Positions 1-7,417 are shown, numbered from the stretch's first letter. The stretch is DNA of 27,434 nucleotides from SFWF01 sp045539095 (GCA_045539095.1 JAZQER010000030.1:1-27434), one strand, 5' to 3'. Notes: generated by a model not told the origin, from the letters alone. A program made the numbers and translations.

Positions 1-24
1 CATTGTTTGTGTTACAGTTTTCAT
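1..24 (-). CDS. possible start of a divergent gene (only 8 codons inside the window)
   Basis: On the minus strand an AGGAGGA sequence (complement of about 38-44) lies 13 bases upstream of an ATG (complement of 22-24), followed by eight open codons (MKTVTQTM) that run off the left edge. The spacing is longer than ideal and I see no clear promoter for it. The start would lie inside the repeated motifs of this region. It could equally be chance; nothing can be said of function. Confidence 0.2.
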
Positions 25-124
25 GACGAATGGTTTATCCTCCTGTACGTTTTGATTTGAGCAACTTAACTGTAACACAGGATTTTCCATTCGTCACTCT
101 TTTTTTATTCGTTACTGTAACACA
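8..124. repeat. array of two repeated motifs in both orientations upstream of the wzz/BY-kinase operon
   Basis: Motif A (AACTGTAACACA) occurs at 68-79, again without its first base at 114-124, and inverted at 8-19. Motif B (CCATTCGTCA) occurs at 87-96 and inverted at 24-33, with a degraded copy (ATTCGTTA) at 107-114. The copies of A and B interleave rather than forming one simple hairpin. The array ends about 47 bases before the -35 box of the downstream promoter, so it could be a multi-site operator, the regulatory region of a divergent gene, or a dispersed repeat. The function is inference. Confidence 0.6.
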
Positions 125-171
125 TCTATTGTAAACCTACATAAACAGTTAAAACATCATCTTTTTTTAGA

Positions 172-200
172 TTGTCATTATTAGAACAGTAGGGTATACT
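172..200 (+). promoter_or_regulatory. sigma-A promoter of the wzz/BY-kinase operon
   Basis: A TTGTCA -35 box (172-177) and a TATACT -10 box (195-200) are separated by exactly 17 bases. The promoter lies about 50 bases upstream of the GTG start of the next gene. Confidence 0.75.
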
Positions 201-250
201 ATAGAAGTATATTTATAGTTTTTATTAAGAAAATCAAAAGGGTGAATGAA

Positions 251-946
251 GTGGGAAATAAGAAAAATAATGAGTTAAGCATCTCCGATCTTTTGTCAAT
301 TATAAAACTGAAATGGTTCATAATTTTGATTGTTGGTGTGCTTGTTGCCGCATTATCTTTCGCATATAGCAGTTATTTCATTGTTCCAAAGTATAGGGCT
401 TCTGCGCAGATGATTGTCGATGCCAGAAGCGATGAAACGACCGTTATCACAAATTCGCAGCTCAATACCGCAAAGCAGTTAGTTCTTACTTATGCTGAGG
501 TTATTGAGAATAACCTTATATTAAACGCTGTTGTTGAGGAACTTGAGCTGGAGGAAAATTATAAGCAGCTTCAGGAGAAGATAAGTGTTGAGGTTATTGA
601 GGATACTCAGATTCTACAGATATATGTAGTTGATGCCGATCCTGAAAAGGCGCTCGATATCGTTGAAAAGATCGTTGAGCTGACTCCTGTGATTTTAAGC
701 GAAAGAATTTCTTCAAGTAAGATAGCTTCGGTAAATGAACCCGATGTTACCTCTTCTCCTATAAGTCCTAATGTATTTAGAAACACATTGTTGGGATTTG
801 TTTTGGGAGTCGTTCTGATTTATGCTTATTTTATTGCCAAAAAACTTCTTGACAACAGATTTAAATCTGCAGAAGACATTCAAAAAGTGCTTGACTTACC
901 CGTTATCGGCGTGATTCCTGCACTTGATCACGTTACATCTAAATAA
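251..946 (+). CDS. Wzz/chain-length-determinant membrane protein, BY-kinase adaptor (CapA/TkmA type)
   Basis: This is a polysaccharide co-polymerase-type membrane protein, expected to activate the tyrosine kinase encoded next and to set polysaccharide chain length. It has a short cytoplasmic N-terminus, a first membrane helix (WFIILIVGVLVAALSF, about residues 20-40), an extracytoplasmic domain of about 130 residues, and a second helix (LLGFVLGVVLIYAYFIAKK) followed by a cytoplasmic tail, the usual Wzz_N plus GNVR-like layout of short Gram-positive adaptors. I chose GTG 251 because AAAGGGTGA (about 237-245) sits at good distance from it; an in-frame GTG at 242 lies inside that ribosome site. 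The partner kinase starts 14 bases downstream. No glycosyltransferases or flippase follow, so the polymer it serves must be encoded elsewhere or to the left. The family is confident; the exact polymer is unknown. Confidence 0.85.
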   Translation: MGNKKNNELSISDLLSIIKLKWFIILIVGVLVAALSFAYSSYFIVPKYRASAQMIVDARSDETTVITNSQLNTAKQLVLTYAEVIENNLILNAVVEELELEENYKQLQEKISVEVIEDTQILQIYVVDADPEKALDIVEKIVELTPVILSERISSSKIASVNEPDVTSSPISPNVFRNTLLGFVLGVVLIYAYFIAKKLLDNRFKSAEDIQKVLDLPVIGVIPALDHVTSK

Positions 947-960
947 AGGGGGAAGAGAAG

Positions 961-1698
961 TTGAAAAGAATAAAGAAGCAAAGAAGAGAAACTGTTGGCG
1001 AAATTCTAACTACTAAATTACCTTTTGTATATACCGAAGCTTATAAAGCCCTAAGAACAAATTTAGAATTTTTGGCAGCAACTAACAATGCTAAAAAAAT
1101 CCTTATCGCAAGTTCTCTTTCTGGCGAGGGAAAAACTTGTCTTTCTATAAATCTTGCAATTTCCTTGGCGCAGATTGGTAAGAAGGTAATAATTCTTGAC
1201 TGCGACCTTAGAAAGCCTAAAGTGCACAAATATCTCAGAATAAAGCATTCTTCGCGTTTTGGAGTCAGCACGGTTTTAAGCGGCGGTACTGAGCTGGATA
1301 GCGCAATTGGTTACTTAGAGGATCTTAACCTTTATGTTATGCTTGCGGGTCCGACTCCTCCAAATCCATCTGAGCTTTTGTTTAGCGAGCGCTCCAAAGT
1401 TATGTTTGATAAGCTTGCTGAACGCTTTGATTACATTATCTGTGATACTGCACCTGCAGCAATAGTTACTGATGCAATAGCTCTCTCTCAAAATTGTGAC
1501 GGAGTAATTTTCGTTATCCGTCAGAATTATGCTAACGTTGATCAGGTAAAAGAGACTATTTCTCGTTTTGAGAATGTTGGCACAAAGATACTTGGTACGG
1601 TTTTAAATGATTATAATGCTGCAGAAGATTCTACAAGCTATTACGGTCAGAACTATTATTATTACAGTAATAGGCGTTATGAGTCTAGCGAAGATTAA
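961..1698 (+). CDS. bacterial tyrosine (BY) kinase, CpsD/CapB type
   Basis: This is a cytoplasmic autophosphorylating tyrosine kinase that works with the adjacent Wzz-type adaptor to regulate exopolysaccharide or capsule assembly. It shows the Walker A sequence SGEGKT (about residues 53-58), a Walker A' motif ILDCDLRKPK (about 79-88), a Walker B motif (YIICDTAPA), and a tyrosine-rich C-terminal cluster (YYGQNYYYYSNRRY) that is the expected phosphorylation tail. The length (245 residues) is typical of the split Gram-positive form. The start is a TTG preceded by a strong GGGGGAAG ribosome site (about 949-956). No cognate CpsB/YwqE-type tyrosine phosphatase is next to it. No terminator was seen after it; the riboswitch terminator downstream could also stop its transcript. 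Confidence 0.92.
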   Translation: MKRIKKQRRETVGEILTTKLPFVYTEAYKALRTNLEFLAATNNAKKILIASSLSGEGKTCLSINLAISLAQIGKKVIILDCDLRKPKVHKYLRIKHSSRFGVSTVLSGGTELDSAIGYLEDLNLYVMLAGPTPPNPSELLFSERSKVMFDKLAERFDYIICDTAPAAIVTDAIALSQNCDGVIFVIRQNYANVDQVKETISRFENVGTKILGTVLNDYNAAEDSTSYYGQNYYYYSNRRYESSED

Positions 1699-1704
1699 AT
1701 TTTC

Positions 1705-1733
1705 TTGACAAGCTTTAGAGTTTGCTGTATAAT
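1705..1733 (+). promoter_or_regulatory. consensus sigma-A promoter of thiT
   Basis: A perfect TTGACA (1705-1710) and a perfect TATAAT (1728-1733) are separated by 17 bases. It lies upstream of the TPP riboswitch, as expected for a strong promoter whose output is controlled by attenuation. Confidence 0.92.
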
Positions 1734-1761
1734 GCTTTTGCCGAACAGAAAATTAAATACA

Positions 1762-1850
1762 GTGATCAGGGGTGCCGAAAGGCTGAGATGAGCGTGTTGC
1801 TCGAACCCTTTAACCTGATACAGATAATACCGGCGTAGGAAGATCTGAAG
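1762..1850 (+). ncRNA. TPP (thiamine pyrophosphate) riboswitch
   Basis: The conserved thi-box elements are in the right order: CAGGGGTGCC near 1767-1776, GGCTGAGA at about 1781-1788, ACCCTTTAACCTGAT at about 1805-1819, then CAGATAATACCGGCGTAGG at about 1821-1839, closed by short GATC-containing flanks that can pair as P1. It binds thiamine pyrophosphate in established examples. It is followed by an intrinsic terminator and then thiT, so it should switch off thiamine uptake when TPP is plentiful. The end points are approximate. Confidence 0.96.
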
Positions 1851-1865
1851 TTTTCTTTAAATGAT

Positions 1866-1905
1866 TTTGCCGCACTGGGATTTTCTAGTGCGGCAAATAT
1901 TTTTT
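1866..1905 (+). terminator. riboswitch-controlled intrinsic terminator in the thiT leader
   Basis: An 11-bp perfect stem (1866-1876 with 1887-1897, core TGCCGCACT/AGTGCGGCA) has a 10-base loop and is followed by a TATTTTTT tract. It lies between the TPP aptamer and the thiT ribosome site, which fits transcriptional attenuation rather than translational control. Confidence 0.9.
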
Positions 1906-1919
1906 AAAGGAGAATCCTT

Positions 1920-2468
1920 ATGAACAAAAAACATCTTAGAACACTTTGTGAGTGCGGTGTACTTATCGCACTCGCCGTTGTACTCTCATGGATAGAGATA
2001 CAGCTCGGACCTAACGGCGGCTCAATTAACTTTACCATGCTGCCAATACTTATACTCGCATACCGACACGGCGCAGCCTGGGGCATTACATCCGGCATGG
2101 TATTTGGATTTATTAAATGCCTTATAGGCGGTGGTATCGGCTGGGGACTGCCCTCTATACTGCTTGACTATGTGTTGGCATACGGGGCTGTAGGCGTAGC
2201 GGGTTTCTTTAAGGGTAAGACCTGGGCAATCGAGATTTCTTCATTCCTTGGCTGCTTCGCAAGATATATCATCCACTTTATCAGCGGTGTTACTATATAT
2301 ATGATTACTGCGCCCGAGGAAGTCGTATGGTTTGGAACCATTGCAAATCCTGTGATTTTTTCAGTGGTTTATAACCTAGTTTATATGCTTCCAAGCAGTG
2401 TGGTATGTATAGCACTTATGGCTATACTCCGTCCTGCACTTAAGAGATTGGATAGAATGGCAGCTTAA
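1920..2468 (+). CDS. thiT: ThiT, substrate-binding S component of an ECF thiamine transporter
   Basis: ThiT is an integral membrane protein that captures thiamine and works with the shared ECF energizing module (EcfA1, EcfA2, EcfT), which is not in this window. The protein is hydrophobic throughout with about six membrane helices, and its 182 residues fit the family. Features include the N-terminal region with LSWIEIQLGPNGGSINF, the aromatic and glycine-rich segment HGAAWGITSGMVFGF, and the GGGIGWGLPSILLDY segment typical of ThiT/YuaJ. The start is ATG 1920 with AAAGGAGA (1906-1913). Control by a TPP riboswitch and terminator directly upstream strongly supports thiamine as the substrate. A bidirectional terminator follows within four bases of the stop. 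Confidence 0.95.
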   Translation: MNKKHLRTLCECGVLIALAVVLSWIEIQLGPNGGSINFTMLPILILAYRHGAAWGITSGMVFGFIKCLIGGGIGWGLPSILLDYVLAYGAVGVAGFFKGKTWAIEISSFLGCFARYIIHFISGVTIYMITAPEEVVWFGTIANPVIFSVVYNLVYMLPSSVVCIALMAILRPALKRLDRMAA

Positions 2469-2471
2469 ACA

Positions 2472-2505
2472 AAAAAGGAACTCACCAGCTGGTGAGTTCC
2501 TTTTT
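2472..2505. terminator. bidirectional terminator between thiT and the asparaginase gene
   Basis: A perfect 34-base palindrome (core GGAACTCACC/GGTGAGTTCC around AGCT) is flanked by A5 on the left and T5 on the right, so it can terminate both convergent transcripts. The stop codon of the minus-strand gene overlaps its last two bases. Confidence 0.93.
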
Positions 2506-3505
2506 ACTTTACTATCTCGTAATAGATATTGTTGTTGAGAATGTTCTTGTCTGCCGAATGAGCAAGCAATACTTTTGCGTAGGCGCTTTCGGGTGAAATA
2601 TTGTAAAGCCGTTTAATGTTAGGCAATTTTAAAATTTCTTCCAGACTTTGGTATATCGGTGTTTTTGGATCCTTGAATGACGCAAGATATACGCTGACAC
2701 CGTTGTTATAGCATCGTTTTGCAAAATCAAGAAAACCGTCTTTATTAACTGTTGCGCTGTGATAACCGTAATTCACGACTGCGCTGAGCCCAGCAATATC
2801 AAATCTTGAGTACTCAAAAGCGGGTGAGGAGCGCAACAAAGCAACTGTATTATTTAACTCAAAACTATTCGGCAGAATGTCACTTTTGTGCGAATTAATG
2901 TCTTCTAACGAGGGATTTAATTCATTCGGTTCATAAATAAATCTGCCGTTAGCTGTTCTACCGAAGCGAATTCCGTCAAAGCCGTGAAAACGGTCAAGAA
3001 ACGGATCGGCTTCAGACAGCCTTGTTGCAAGATAAACAGCGTTTTCTCCGTTTTCGTCGCGGTAGCAGATAAATACACCGCGTCTTACTGCGCTATCGCA
3101 AATAAGACTTACAGCGCTCATAAAGTTATCGATACCATTAGACGCAGGATCGCTGAGAACAAGGTCGGAAGCAATAAATACAAGAGGGATATCAATACTT
3201 CTGAGCGCCATTGAGCAGAGCGGAGCGGTATAAGTAAGAGTATCGCTGCCATGTGTAACGATTATACCGTCATACTTTGATGTGTCGGTTTCTCTGATTT
3301 TCTTTATCAGAGTCTCGCGGTGGGAGAGCGTCATATTCTCGCTGAGAATACAAAATGGCTCGGCAACATCAAATTTGACAAGTCCTTCGACATGTTTTTG
3401 GCAAGCCTTTAGAATAAGCGGCTGTCCGTTCGGGAAAATAGTGCCGTCTGAATCTATGCGGCTGCCTATAGTGCCTCCGGTCAGTATTAAAAGTATTTTT
3501 TTCAC
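2504..3505 (-). CDS. type I-like L-asparaginase
   Basis: This enzyme is expected to hydrolyse L-asparagine to aspartate and ammonia in the cytoplasm, as no signal peptide is seen. The N-terminal catalytic motif TGGTIGS (residues 9-15, nucleophile Thr12) and the second motif THGSDTLTYTA (about residues 84-94, Thr replaced by Ser in the usual HGTDT) are both clear. A C-terminal domain of about 120 residues with the family's NYGYHSATVN-like segment follows. The length of 333 residues is normal. The start is a GTG (complement of 3503-3505) with only a weak AAGG directly in front, but it gives the typical KKILLILTGGTI beginning. It lies downstream of mscL on the same strand, with a strong hairpin between them and no obvious promoter, so expression may depend on read-through. 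Asparaginase versus a related amidotransferase-like role cannot be settled from sequence alone. Confidence 0.87.
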   Translation of the reverse strand: MKKILLILTGGTIGSRIDSDGTIFPNGQPLILKACQKHVEGLVKFDVAEPFCILSENMTLSHRETLIKKIRETDTSKYDGIIVTHGSDTLTYTAPLCSMALRSIDIPLVFIASDLVLSDPASNGIDNFMSAVSLICDSAVRRGVFICYRDENGENAVYLATRLSEADPFLDRFHGFDGIRFGRTANGRFIYEPNELNPSLEDINSHKSDILPNSFELNNTVALLRSSPAFEYSRFDIAGLSAVVNYGYHSATVNKDGFLDFAKRCYNNGVSVYLASFKDPKTPIYQSLEEILKLPNIKRLYNISPESAYAKVLLAHSADKNILNNNIYYEIVK

Positions 3506-3527
3506 CTTATCACATCCGATTATTAAT

Positions 3528-3556
3528 TAACCGTAGGGCTTACTGCCCTACGGTTA
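3528..3556 (-). terminator. hairpin downstream of mscL, likely weak or partial terminator
   Basis: A 12-bp perfect stem (TAACCGTAGGGC, 3528-3539, with its complement 3545-3556) encloses a five-base loop eight bases after the mscL stop. On the minus strand it is followed by TTAATTAATAA rather than a pure T run, so termination may be incomplete and could let transcription into the asparaginase gene. Confidence 0.6.
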
Positions 3557-3563
3557 GTATGCA

Positions 3564-4160
3564 TTATTTATTCTCTAAAAGCACAACGATCTTTTTAAGA
3601 AGATCCTCGGTTGTGGGATTTGCTTCACGTTCGAGTCTGGCTTTCTCCTCTTCTTCAGCCTTAGCAGCTTCGGCTGATCTAGCCTTAGCATCAAAATATG
3701 CGTTAACAGCATCCTTGTCGCGTAGGCTGATGCCTTGTTTTTTCATTTCTTTTTTGTCTGCGTTGCTGATAACACCGCTGAGAAGCTTTGCGGTCATAGC
3801 CTGCTGTTGCTCGGTGAGAGCATTAATAGCCTTTACAACGCAGAAGAGTACGAACGCTATAACAAAGAAATTGATGACAGCGTTAATGAATGCGCCCCAA
3901 TCTATGTAATTTGAAAGGGTAAGATCAACTGTGTTTGTAGCGGGATCGATAACAGGTTCGCCGAGAAACGTATAACAGTCGGAAAGGGTTTCGGCACCGA
4001 TTATCAAGCCAATTATCCAGTTTATAAAAGGTTTGATAATATTGTTCGAAACTGCAGTTACTATAGCTGTAAAAGCAGAACCCACGGTGACACCGACAGC
4101 CATGTCTATAACATTTCCACGCGTGATAAACTTCTTAAATTCTTCGAAAAATTTTTTCAT
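3564..4160 (-). CDS. mscL: large-conductance mechanosensitive channel MscL
   Basis: MscL is a homopentameric inner-membrane valve that opens under extreme membrane tension to release solutes during hypo-osmotic shock. The N-terminus FKKFITRGNVIDMAVGVTVG is the highly conserved amphipathic helix plus first membrane helix, the second helix is about residues 85-110 (NFFVIAFVLFCVVKAINAL), and the C-terminal helix ends in the family's TTEDLLKKIVVLLENK. At 198 residues it is about 50 longer than common MscL (130-150). The extra length is an Ala/Glu/Lys-rich charged stretch (about 115-180) between the second helix and the C-terminal bundle, probably an extended cytoplasmic coiled coil. Its ATG overlaps the stop of the upstream kinase-like gene (TAATG), so the two are probably translationally coupled. 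Confidence 0.95.
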   Translation of the reverse strand: MKKFFEEFKKFITRGNVIDMAVGVTVGSAFTAIVTAVSNNIIKPFINWIIGLIIGAETLSDCYTFLGEPVIDPATNTVDLTLSNYIDWGAFINAVINFFVIAFVLFCVVKAINALTEQQQAMTAKLLSGVISNADKKEMKKQGISLRDKDAVNAYFDAKARSAEAAKAEEEEKARLEREANPTTEDLLKKIVVLLENK

Positions 4161-4870
4161 TATAAATTCTCCTTTTTGAATAATGTTTTATATGATAGCA
4201 TAGCAGCAGATAATTCTGCTGTGCAATACATTTTATGAAAAGAGATATTATTAAGCAGTCGGTCAACAAGCTCCAAATGCTTTATAGCCACACTAGGCTC
4301 AAAAGGAGTTATTAACTGTACAAGCAGCAGAGGAAGGGCATCTGTTTTTGATAGACAAACGATCTTATTGTAGGCGGACTGCTCCAAAAAACAAATATCA
4401 GTAAGAATCGCAGATATGTTTGCGCCTATATTTTCTTTTCCTTGCCAAGGTGTTCCGTAAACCGACACCGTTTCGTTGTTTATGTGGATTATAGGCTTGT
4501 CTATGTTAAGTATACGGATATCTTCAAAATTGCGGCATAAGTTTAAAGCGTGTGTAGATTTACCAATTCCGCTTTTGCCGGAAAAAGCAACAGCTCTTCC
4601 TGAAAGTTCTGCTACAGCAGAGTGAAGCATAAGACGATCGAAAACAGGAAGTATTTTGCAAATTTTTCGGTACGCGCAAACAGATTCATAATATCCTTTT
4701 GAAAAATTTTTTCTGCATATATCATACTCTTTTTTAATATCCTCAGAAGTAACAGAGATATGCATATCAGCTTTTTCAAAATCAGAAAGGTAATCCTTGC
4801 ACTGCTTTTCTAGGTAGGTGTATTTATTGTCTATCAGCACATTAAGTCCCGCAAGCTTTATTTTTAACAT
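4160..4870 (-). CDS. HprK-like P-loop (PEPCK-fold) kinase of unknown target
   Basis: A clear Walker A motif GKSGIGKST (residues 98-106) follows a LSGRAVAFSG strand, then LNIDKPII and VYGTPWQGKE. That order matches the HPr kinase / PEP-carboxykinase-like fold, particularly the small HprK-like proteins found in peptide-modification and other cassettes. The roughly 90-residue N-terminal part is not the normal HprK N-terminal domain, and the protein (236 residues) is shorter than true HPr kinase/phosphorylase (about 310), so I do not call it hprK. The ribosome site AGGAGGT precedes the ATG. It sits between an AEC transporter and mscL, overlapping mscL by one base, in a galT operon. The substrate is unknown: a phosphorylated small molecule, a peptide or a protein are all possible. 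Confidence 0.7.
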   Translation of the reverse strand: MLKIKLAGLNVLIDNKYTYLEKQCKDYLSDFEKADMHISVTSEDIKKEYDICRKNFSKGYYESVCAYRKICKILPVFDRLMLHSAVAELSGRAVAFSGKSGIGKSTHALNLCRNFEDIRILNIDKPIIHINNETVSVYGTPWQGKENIGANISAILTDICFLEQSAYNKIVCLSKTDALPLLLVQLITPFEPSVAIKHLELVDRLLNNISFHKMYCTAELSAAMLSYKTLFKKENL

Positions 4871-4878
4871 AATACCTC

Positions 4879-5805
4879 CTAAGCCAAAACCTGCGCCAAA
4901 GCTACGATAAGCGGCATTGTAACAATAGACAGAATAGTTGTGAAGGTTACAAGATTTACCGATAGCTCAATATCATTCTCAAACTTTGTGGCAAATATTG
5001 AGGTAGCGGCTGCTACAGGTGCGCTGGCTGCTGTAATAAGAGAGACAAACACGGTATCTCGAACACCACAGATATAAAGAACTCCGAGTGCTATAAGGGG
5101 AACGGCAACCAATCTTATTACAGAAACGATGTAAACTGCTTTATCCCTGAAAGCCTTGAGAAGATCACTTTGTGCAAGATAGAATCCGATTATCATCATT
5201 GCGAGCGGGGTGTTAAGAACTGCCATATTTGAAATTACTGTAGCGGCAACCTTAGGTATGTTGATGGGCAACAAAAAGAATATAAGACCAATTATTACAC
5301 CGATTATTCCCGGATTTAAAATTAACTTCTTGCCTGAAATGGCCTTAAAATCACCTGTTGAGCAAACAATACCGTAGGTCCAGAGAGTGATGTTGAACAT
5401 CGCAACATAAACCGAACCGTAGAAAACTCCGTCAGCACCGAGCACGGCTTCCTGTAGGGGAATGCCCATGTATGCCGCGTTTGAAAATACACAAGCAAAA
5501 CGTAGCACAGAGAGGCGCTTTTTCCCGCTTCCTCTAAAGATTAAATGAACAGCAGCAATAGTTGCGGCATGAATAAGAAATGATGCTAACAGACAAATGA
5601 GCAGACCCTGAAGCTTTTCGGGATCGTATTCAATGTTAAAAGAATTAATTATAAGGCAAGGCGTGACAAAGTAAAGGGAGATATTCGACAAAACCTTCGA
5701 ACCGTTTTCATTTATAAGACCACTTTTTTCGCCCGCAACACCAAAAGCCATAAGCAGAAAAAGGGTAACAACCTGCCAAAATACTGTAAGTAGATTATCT
5801 AACAT
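4879..5805 (-). CDS. AEC (auxin efflux carrier) family transporter
   Basis: This is an integral membrane secondary transporter of the AEC/MleP-like family, whose bacterial members move small carboxylates or similar solutes. It has about ten hydrophobic helices over 308 residues in two five-helix halves, with the characteristic N-terminal GVAGEKSGLINENGSKVLSNISLYFVTPCLII-type region (near residues 22-55) and the FVSLITAASAPVAAATSIFA segment in the second half. The start codon directly follows the galT stop (TAA then ATG), indicating co-expression with galT. The substrate cannot be read from sequence; the context of galT offers only a weak hint of sugar metabolism. Confidence 0.85.
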   Translation of the reverse strand: MLDNLLTVFWQVVTLFLLMAFGVAGEKSGLINENGSKVLSNISLYFVTPCLIINSFNIEYDPEKLQGLLICLLASFLIHAATIAAVHLIFRGSGKKRLSVLRFACVFSNAAYMGIPLQEAVLGADGVFYGSVYVAMFNITLWTYGIVCSTGDFKAISGKKLILNPGIIGVIIGLIFFLLPINIPKVAATVISNMAVLNTPLAMMIIGFYLAQSDLLKAFRDKAVYIVSVIRLVAVPLIALGVLYICGVRDTVFVSLITAASAPVAAATSIFATKFENDIELSVNLVTFTTILSIVTMPLIVALAQVLA

Positions 5806-7296
5806 TTATTTCACCGATTCTGCAAAGCGTACAAATGCCTTGAGACCCTTCTCAGTCTGTTTATAGACACCTGCATGCTCAAGACATTTTGCGAACGCAA
5901 GACCAACCTCACGACGGATAATGTCTCCTATATTATCAGCGTTTATATCATCGTATTTAGGCATGAATTCTAAAACCCAATCTGCGTGTAAAGCGGTCTT
6001 GGGATCGGAATAAAGGTCGGCACCGTCAAGTATGCCTTTTTCCACCGCGGCAAGCTCATCTTTAAGACGCGGGGGAAGTACGGCAAGCCCCATAACCTCT
6101 ATAAGACCGATGTTTTCACGCTTTATGTGATGAAGCTCTGCGTGAGTATGATAAAGGCCTGTCGGATGCTCTTCTGTGGTAATGTTATTTCTGAGAGTGA
6201 GATCCAAAACATACTTATCGTCGTCTTTAAATGCAATAGGTGTAATTGTATTATGTATTTCGCCGTTAGTCTCAGAGAAAACAAAGGCTTCTTCGTCGGT
6301 ATATCCACGCCAACTTGAAAGAATCTTGTCGGCAAGCTCAATAATGCGGTCAATAGAAGCGGATTTTAGCCTTATGACCGAAAGAGGCCATTTAACGATA
6401 CCGGCTTCTACATCTTCAAAACCGCCAAAAGTTAGCTTTTTAGCTATGGAGGCTTTCATCATAGCGAAGGTGTAATGTCCTCCCTGAAAATGATCGTGGG
6501 TAAGAATGGATCCTCCAACTAGCGGAAGATCAGCATTTGAACCTACGAAATAATGCGGAAACTGCTTGACAAAACTGAGAAGCTTTCTGAAGGTGTCGGT
6601 ATTAATCGCCATCGGAGTATGCTCCTCATTAAAACAGATGCAGTGTTCGTTATAATAAACATAAGGTGAAAACTGCATAGCCCAAGGGGTATTATTTATA
6701 GTGATAGGAATAATGCGGTGATTTTGACGGGCAGGATGGTTAATTCTTCCTGCGTAGCCTTCGTTTTCAACACAGAGCATACACTTCGGATATCCAGATT
6801 GTGGAAGAAGCTTTGCTGCGGCAACTGCCTTTGGATCCTTTTCGGGTTTTGAAAGATTAACTGTTATATCGAGAGCGCCGTACTCAGTCTCGGTCACCCA
6901 ACGAAGATCCTTGCAAACTCTGTAGCGGCGGATATAGTCAGAATCACAGGATAGCTTATAAAACCAATCGGTAGCGGCTTCGGGAGAAGTCTCATAAAGC
7001 TTCCAAAACTTAGACCTTATATCAGATGGGCGGGGAACAAATACCGCCATTATCTTGGTATCGAAAAGATCGCGGTACACTACAGAATCTTCAATTATGC
7101 CTTTGGTTACTGCATAGTCACAGATCCCTCGAAGTATATCTTCAAGGTCTGCACCTTTAACAAAATCGGGTTCGATATATTCGTCAATTCCTAAAATTTC
7201 TAAAATACGGTTGGTGCAGAATATACGGTCATCGTCTTGGATGAGATCACAATTTACTGCGTAGTCAACTAATTGCTTAATATATGTGTTAATCAT
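5806..7296 (-). CDS. galT: UDP-glucose--hexose-1-phosphate uridylyltransferase, class II GalT
   Basis: GalT exchanges UMP between UDP-glucose and galactose-1-phosphate in the Leloir pathway. The 496-residue length and overall sequence fit the Firmicutes class II (GalT2) family rather than the roughly 350-residue class I enzyme. The active-site region is visible as LVGGSILTHDHFQGGHYTF (about residues 257-275), a HxHxQ-like motif whose second histidine is the expected uridylylated residue, and there is a conserved RIIPITINNTPWAMQFSPY region upstream. The GGGGTGA ribosome site precedes ATG at 7296. It is the first gene of a minus-strand operon with its own good promoter. Neither galK nor galE is here, so the rest of the Leloir pathway must be elsewhere. 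Confidence 0.93.
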   Translation of the reverse strand: MINTYIKQLVDYAVNCDLIQDDDRIFCTNRILEILGIDEYIEPDFVKGADLEDILRGICDYAVTKGIIEDSVVYRDLFDTKIMAVFVPRPSDIRSKFWKLYETSPEAATDWFYKLSCDSDYIRRYRVCKDLRWVTETEYGALDITVNLSKPEKDPKAVAAAKLLPQSGYPKCMLCVENEGYAGRINHPARQNHRIIPITINNTPWAMQFSPYVYYNEHCICFNEEHTPMAINTDTFRKLLSFVKQFPHYFVGSNADLPLVGGSILTHDHFQGGHYTFAMMKASIAKKLTFGGFEDVEAGIVKWPLSVIRLKSASIDRIIELADKILSSWRGYTDEEAFVFSETNGEIHNTITPIAFKDDDKYVLDLTLRNNITTEEHPTGLYHTHAELHHIKRENIGLIEVMGLAVLPPRLKDELAAVEKGILDGADLYSDPKTALHADWVLEFMPKYDDINADNIGDIIRREVGLAFAKCLEHAGVYKQTEKGLKAFVRFAESVK

Positions 7297-7326
7297 TTAA
7301 AATCACCCCACACCTTAATCAAGTCT

Positions 7327-7355
7327 ATTATATATTTACTTATTTACAAAGTCAA
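7327..7355 (-). promoter_or_regulatory. promoter of the galT-AEC-kinase-mscL operon
   Basis: Reading the minus strand, TTGACT (complement of 7350-7355) and TATAAT (complement of 7327-7332) are separated by 17 bases, about 30 bases from the galT start. It is back to back with the tyrA promoter, with about 10 bases between the -35 boxes. Confidence 0.8.
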
Positions 7356-7364
7356 TAAAAGATG

Positions 7365-7393
7365 TTGCGAATTGGATAGCAATGGTATATAAT
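7365..7393 (+). promoter_or_regulatory. promoter of the tyrA-pncB-lipoprotein operon
   Basis: TTGCGA (7365-7370) and TATAAT (7388-7393) are 17 bases apart. The -10 box lies within an in-frame upstream extension of tyrA, which shows that translation must start downstream, at 7418. Confidence 0.75.
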
Positions 7394-7417
7394 TATTTAA
7401 TAAAAGGTCGTGATATT

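Noticed and set aside
1..124. Simple stem-loop terminator of an upstream gene
   Set aside because: The inverted copies interleave (A', B', A, B, A) with about 50-base separations and are not followed by a well-placed T tract.
4160..4870. Calling the P-loop protein a true HPr kinase/phosphorylase (hprK)
   Set aside because: It is too short, lacks the normal N-terminal domain, and has the VYGTPWQGKE segment of the wider HprK-like group rather than the HprK signature.
7382..7417. Twelve-codon upstream extension of tyrA from an earlier ATG
   Set aside because: It contains the -10 box of the promoter and has no ribosome site, whereas ATG 7418 has one and begins with the usual Rossmann strand.
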